A stretch of 64,000 nt of DNA. It comes from Budorcas taxicolor. Taxonomy: Eukaryota; Chordata; Mammalia; Artiodactyla; Bovidae. Made by a program: the position numbers and the translations under genes. Under the pieces are notes generated by a model, which was given only the letters and a program-made list of their open reading frames with translations, searched no databases and was not told where the DNA came from. Numbering within the stretch: the stretch's first letter is position 1; each line of letters begins with the position of its first letter. The stretch is from assembly GCF_023091745.1 (NCBI RefSeq), contig NW_026292661.1, positions 930,001 through 994,000 on the forward strand. Reading direction: 5' to 3'. Positions 59,922 through 64,000 of the stretch are shown here, in pieces.

Positions 59922-60737
59922 GAGGGCCTCCTCTTGAGATGCGACGGGAACGACGGGAACTCTTTCCCGACGAAGCAGGGATAGGTTCCCTCATCTCGAG
60001 CTACGAGGCGGAAACGGGGCTCCTCTGGATGTGGGCGGGACCCTCGTGTTTCCTCTCGAGTGGAGACGGGTATGTCGGGCAACTTCTTGATTTGCACCAA
60101 GGGTGTGAAGGACCCTTTCGAATTTCCAGAGGTGAGGTGAGATCAGACTCGAGACGCCTCAGCGGAAATGGGCCTCATCTCCCCTGGAGGGGAGAACCTC
60201 CTGGATTTTCTCGAGTTGCGGCAAGTCTTCTCGGGTTACGACGGGTACCACAGGGACCCGCTCTGGTGGTCTCAGGAAAGGCCAGTCCCCATGCGAGTTG
60301 CTAGGGGCCCTCTAGGGATTCCTCTCCCGTCCATGCCGGGGCCTAAGACCTTGTGTGGAGTCGGGGCCGGAACCTTAGGATTCCTCTCCAGTGTTGCCAT
60401 GGATCTTGGGGTGCTTCTGAGTCTCCCCAGGGGAGTCAGGCCTCCTCTCGAGTGGGGGCATGCACGTGCGCTTTCCTCCCGAGCTGCAGCAGTAGTGTCA
60501 CGCTTCCTGTCACATGGTTCAAGGGATCTGTGGCTTTCCCTCGAGGCTTTCCCTCCAGGCTTTCCCACGAGGCTTTCCCACAGGGCTGTGCCACGTGCCA
60601 CCTTGGTGTCAGTCGATCCTCGGCGTGAAAGACGAGCCGGTAAAGAGAAAAAAGGTTCCTCTGGAAAGGACTGAGACATCTGGGGGACTCTAGGAATGGT
60701 GGCACGACCCTGGAGTTCCTCTCGCCCTTCCTGTTGA
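59922..60737. repeat. Monomer M75, class G, 816 bp
   Basis: Class G consensus copy. Confidence 0.93.
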
Positions 60738-61540
60738 GAGGGCCTCCTCTTGAGATGCGACGGGAACGCCGGGAACTCTTTCCCGAAGAGGCAGGGAAAG
60801 GATCCCTCATCTCGAGCTACGAGGCGGAAACGGGGCTCCTCTGGATGTGGGCGGGACCCTCGTGTTTCCTCTCGAGTGGAGACGGGTATGTCGGGCAACT
60901 TCTTGATTTGCACCAAGGGTGTGAAGGACCCTTTCGAAGTTCCAGAGGTGAGGTGAGATCAGACTCGAGACGCCTCAGCGGAAATGGGCCTCATCTCGCC
61001 TGGAGGGGAGAACCTCCTATATTTTCTCGAGTTGCAGAAGGTCTTCTCGAGTTACGACGGGGACCTCAGGGACCCGCTCTGTTGGCCTCAGGCAAGGCCA
61101 GTCCCCATGCGAGTTGCTAGGGGCCCTCTCGGGATACCTCTCCCTTCCATGCCGGGGCCTAAGACCTTGGGTGGAGTCGGGGCTGGAACTTGAGGATTCC
61201 TCTCCAGTGTTGCCATGGATCCTGGGGTGCTTTTGAGTCTCCCCAGGGGAGTCAGGCCTCGTCTCGTGTGGGGGCATGCACGTGCGCTTTCCTCCCGAGC
61301 TGCAGCAGTAGTGTCACGCTTCCTGTCATGTGGATCAAGGGATCTGTGGTTTTCCCTCGAGGCTTTCCCACGAGGCTTTCCCACAGGGCTGTGCCACGTG
61401 CCACCTTGGTGTGAGTCGATCCTCGGCGTGAAAGACGAGCCGGTGAAGGGAAAAGAGATTCCTCTCTAATGGACTGAGACATCTGGGGTACTCTTGGAAT
61501 GATGGCACGACCGTGGAGTTCCTCTCGCCGTTCCTGTTGA
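60738..61540. repeat. Monomer M76, class H, 803 bp
   Basis: Class H with gaggcggaaacgg instead of gaggcgaaaacgg. Private ctcgtgtgggg near 61263, which destroys one CTCGAG. Confidence 0.93.
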
Positions 61541-62356
61541 GAGGGCCTCCTCTTGAGATGCGACGGTGACGCCGGGAACTCTTGCCCGAAGAAGCAGGGA
61601 AAGGATACCTCATCTCGAGCTATGAGGCGGAAACGGGGCTCCTCTGGATGTGGGCGGGACCCTCGTGTTTCCTGTCGAGTGGAGACGGGTATGTCGGGGA
61701 ACTTCTTGATTTGCACCAAGGGTGTGAAGGACCCTTTCGAAGTTCCAGAGGTGAGGTGTGATCAGCCTCGAGACGCCTCAGCGGAAATGGGCCTCATCTC
61801 GCCTGGAGGGGAGAACCTCCTGGATTTTCTCGAGTGGCAGCAGGTCTTCTCGAGTTATGACGGGGACCTCAGGGACCCGCTCTGGTGGCCTCAGGAAAGG
61901 CCAGTCCCCATGCGAGTTTCCAGGGCCCCTCTAGGGATTCCTCTCCCGTCCATGCCGTGGGCTAAGACCTTGTGTGCAGTCGGGGCCGGAACCTGAGGAT
62001 TCCTCTCCAGTGTTGCCATGGATCTTGGGGTGCTTCTGTGTCTCCCCAGGGGAGTCAGGCCTCGTCTCGAGTGGGGGCATGCACGTGCGCTTTCCTCCCG
62101 AGCTGCAGCAGTAGTGTCACGCTTCCTGTCAGGTGGATCAAGGGATCTGTGGCTTTCCCTCGAGGCTGTCCCTCGAGGCTTTCCCACGAGGCTTTCCCAC
62201 AGGGCTGTGCCACGTGCCACCTTGGTGTGAGTCGATCCTCGGCGTGAAAGACGAGCCGGTGAAGGGAAAAGAGGTTCCTCTGGAATGGACTGAGACATCT
62301 GGGGGACTCTTGGAATGGTGGCACGACCCTGGAGTTCCTCTCGCCGTTCCTGTAGA
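61541..62356. repeat. Monomer M77, I/F hybrid, 816 bp
   Basis: Bases to 61610 are class I (cggtgacgccggg, ggatacct). From 61620 it is F (ctatgagg, gtcgagtgg, gtttccagg). The switch is confined to the shared catctcgag at 61611-61619. Confidence 0.92.
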
Positions 62357-63172
62357 GAGGGCCTCCTCTTGAGATGCGACGGGAACGACGGGAACTCTTT
62401 CCCGACGAAGCAGGGATAGGTTCCCTCATCTCGAGCTACGAGGCGGAAACGGGGCTCCTCTGGATGTGGGCGGGACCCTCGTGTTTCCTCTCGAGTGGAG
62501 ACGGGTATGTCGGGCAACTTCTTGATTTGCACCAAGGGTGTGAAGGACCCTTTCGAATTTCCAGAGGTGAGGTGAGATCAGACTCGAGACGCCTCAGCGG
62601 AAATGGGCCTCATCTCCCCTGGAGGGGAGAACCTCCTGGATTTTCTCGAGTTGCGGCAAGTCTTCTCGGGTTACGACGGGTACCACAGGGACCCGCTCTG
62701 GTGGTCTCAGGAAAGGCCAGTCCCCATGCGAGTTGCTAGGGGCCCTCTAGGGATTCCTCTCCCGTCCATGCCGGGGCCTAAGACCTTGTGTGGAGTCGGG
62801 GCCGGAACCTTAGGATTCCTCTCCAGTGTTGCCATGGATCTTGGGGTGCTTCTGAGTCTCCCCAGGGGAGTCAGGCCTCCTCTCGAGTGGGGGCATGCAC
62901 GTGCGCTTTCCTCCCGAGCTGCAGCAGTAGTGTCACGCTTCCTGTCACATGGTTCAAGGGATCTGTGGCTTTCCCTCGAGGCTTTCCCTCCAGGCTTTCC
63001 CACGAGGCTTTCCCACAGGGCTGTGCCACGTGCCACCTTGGTGTCAGTCGATCCTCGGCGTGAAAGACGAGCCAGTAAAGGGAAAAAAGGTTCCTCTGGA
63101 AAGGACTGAGACATCTGGGGGACTCTAGGAATGGTGGCACGACCCTGGAGTTCCTCTCGCCCTTCCTGTTGA
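62357..63172. repeat. Monomer M78, class G, 816 bp
   Basis: Class G with gccagtaaagggaaaa near 63071. Confidence 0.93.
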
Positions 63173-63975
63173 GAGGGCCTCCTCTTGAGATGCGACGGGA
63201 ACGCCGGGAACTCTTTCCCGAAGAGGCAGGGAAAGGATCCCTCATCTCGAGCTACGAGGCGAAAACGGGGCTCCTCTGGATGTGGGCGGGACCCTCGTGT
63301 TTCCTCTCGAGTGGAGACGGGTATGTCGGGCAACTTCTTGATTTGCACCAAGGGTGTGAAGGACCCTTTCGAAGTTCCAGAGGTGAGGTGAGATCAGACT
63401 CGAGACGCCTCAGCGGAAATGGGCCTCATCTCGCCTGGAGGGGAGAACCTCCTATATTTTCTCGAGTTGCAGAAGGTCTTCTCGAGTTAAGACGGGGACC
63501 TCAGGGACCCGCTCTGTTGGCCTCAGGCAAGGCCAGTCCCCATGCGAGTTGCTAGGGGCCCTCTCGGGATACCTCTCCCTTCCATGCCGGGGCCTAAGAC
63601 CTTGGGTGGAGTCGGGGCTGGAACTTGAGGATTCCTCTCCAGTGTTGCCATGGATCCTGGGGTGCTTTTGAGTCTCCCCAGGGGAGTCAGGCCTCGTCTC
63701 GAGTGGGGGCATGCACGTGCGCTTTCCTCCCGAGCTGCAGCAGTAGTGTCACGCTTCCTGTCATGTGGATCAAGGGATCTGTGGTTTTCCCTCGAGGCTT
63801 TCCCACGAGGCTTTCCCACAGGGCTGTGCCACGTGCCACCTTGGTGTGAGTCGATCCTCGGCGTGAAAGACGAGCCGGTGAAGGGAAAAGAGATTCCTCT
63901 CTAATGGACTGAGACATCTGGGGTACTCTTGGAATGATGGCACGACCGTGGAGTTCCTCTCGCCGTTCCTGTTGA
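63173..63975. repeat. Monomer M79, class H, 803 bp
   Basis: Class H. Private gagttaagacgg near 63484. Last complete monomer. Confidence 0.93.
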
Positions 63976-64000
63976 GAGGGCCTCCTCTTGAGATGCGACG
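63976..64000. repeat. Partial monomer M80, first 25 bases
   Basis: The monomer start gagggcctcctcttgag and the next eight bases run to the window edge, so the array continues to the right. Confidence 0.9.

Larger units (their letters stand above)
59106..63975. repeat. 3-mer higher-order repeat F-G-H, two tandem copies of 2435 bp
   Basis: Blocks 59106-61540 and 61541-63975 are each 816+816+803 bp and hold F, G, H. The second F monomer (M77) keeps the first 70-80 bases of an I monomer, so it marks the exchange that closed an I-containing repeat into a 3-mer. Confidence 0.9.
1..64000. repeat. Satellite I-like (1.715-type) tandem array, whole window
   Basis: The window consists of 79 complete head-to-tail monomers and one partial monomer. 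The marker gagggcctcctcttgag recurs every 799-818 bp from base 1 to base 63976, and the monomer lengths sum to the window with nothing left over. No inverted copies and no inserted elements were seen. The sequence is rich in CG dinucleotides (six in the first 60 bases) and in CTCGAG. Known of the family, from memory: pecoran satellite I has about 0.8-kb monomers in caprines and cervids, 1.4 kb in cattle, with an internal subrepeat of about 31 bp, and lies at or near centromeres. Inference: this is such an array. Satellite nature is certain; family assignment is likely; species is open. Confidence 0.8.

Noticed and set aside
1..64000. CRISPR array
   Set aside because: The repeats are 0.8 kb long with no short repeat-spacer alternation and no unique spacers. 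The sequence is a eukaryotic-type satellite.
1..64000. Transposon, retroviral or LINE/SINE insertion
   Set aside because: Monomer lengths account for every base; no target-site duplication, poly-A tail, terminal repeat or non-satellite segment was seen.
1..64000. rDNA, tRNA or other RNA genes
   Set aside because: No conserved rRNA or tRNA motif was recognised, and each segment is repeated in every monomer with ordinary satellite-type variation.

Overview
The whole window is one uninterrupted tandem-repeat (satellite) array. Every base falls into 79 complete monomers of about 803 or 816 bp plus a 25-bp start of an 80th. All copies lie head to tail in one orientation, with no insertion, transposon, spacer or gene between them. 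Monomer phase is arbitrary; I start each monomer at the conserved gagggcctcctcttgag. The monomer is GC- and CpG-rich and full of CTCGAG sites whose spacing falls on multiples of 31 bp. Monomer length, CpG richness and the 31-bp substructure match what I recall of the pecoran ruminant satellite I (1.715-type) family: about 0.8 kb in sheep, goat and deer, 1.4 kb in cattle. The window is therefore most likely pericentromeric or centromeric DNA of a ruminant (caprine or cervid), probably from a long-read assembly. The species cannot be fixed without a database search.

Layout. 1 to about 6.25 kb: a homogeneous run of 816-bp monomers (class S), ending in a hybrid monomer (M8). From 6.5 kb to the end: diverged monomer classes, which I name A to R, arranged in higher-order repeats (HORs). 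An 11-monomer series A-B-C-E-K-L-D-F-G-H-I occurs at 6516-15407 and again at 31593-40487. Between and after these lie shorter HORs built from the same classes: a 7-mer of about 5.67 kb three times (9740-26748), a 4-mer of 3225 bp twice (26749-33198), a 5-mer of about 4.05 kb twice plus a shortened third copy (36434-47778), a 6-mer of 4868 bp followed by a partial second copy (46963-55066), a patch of hybrid monomers (55067-58302), and a 3-mer of 2435 bp twice at the right end (59106-63975).

How it works together. Many HOR seams fall at a hybrid monomer that starts as one class and ends as another in perfect register, as expected from unequal homologous exchange. The 803/816-bp length difference comes mainly from gain or loss of one copy in a 13-bp microtandem inside the monomer. 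There are no protein-coding or RNA genes. The many open frames on both strands recur once per monomer, start and stop inside the repeat, and change with single-base variants, so I treat them as by-products of GC-rich repeat sequence. A cluster of single-base indels at about 10.5-18.2 kb, not seen in the near-identical copies elsewhere, looks more like reduced consensus quality than biology. I see no evidence of an undescribed functional system. The interest lies in the array architecture.
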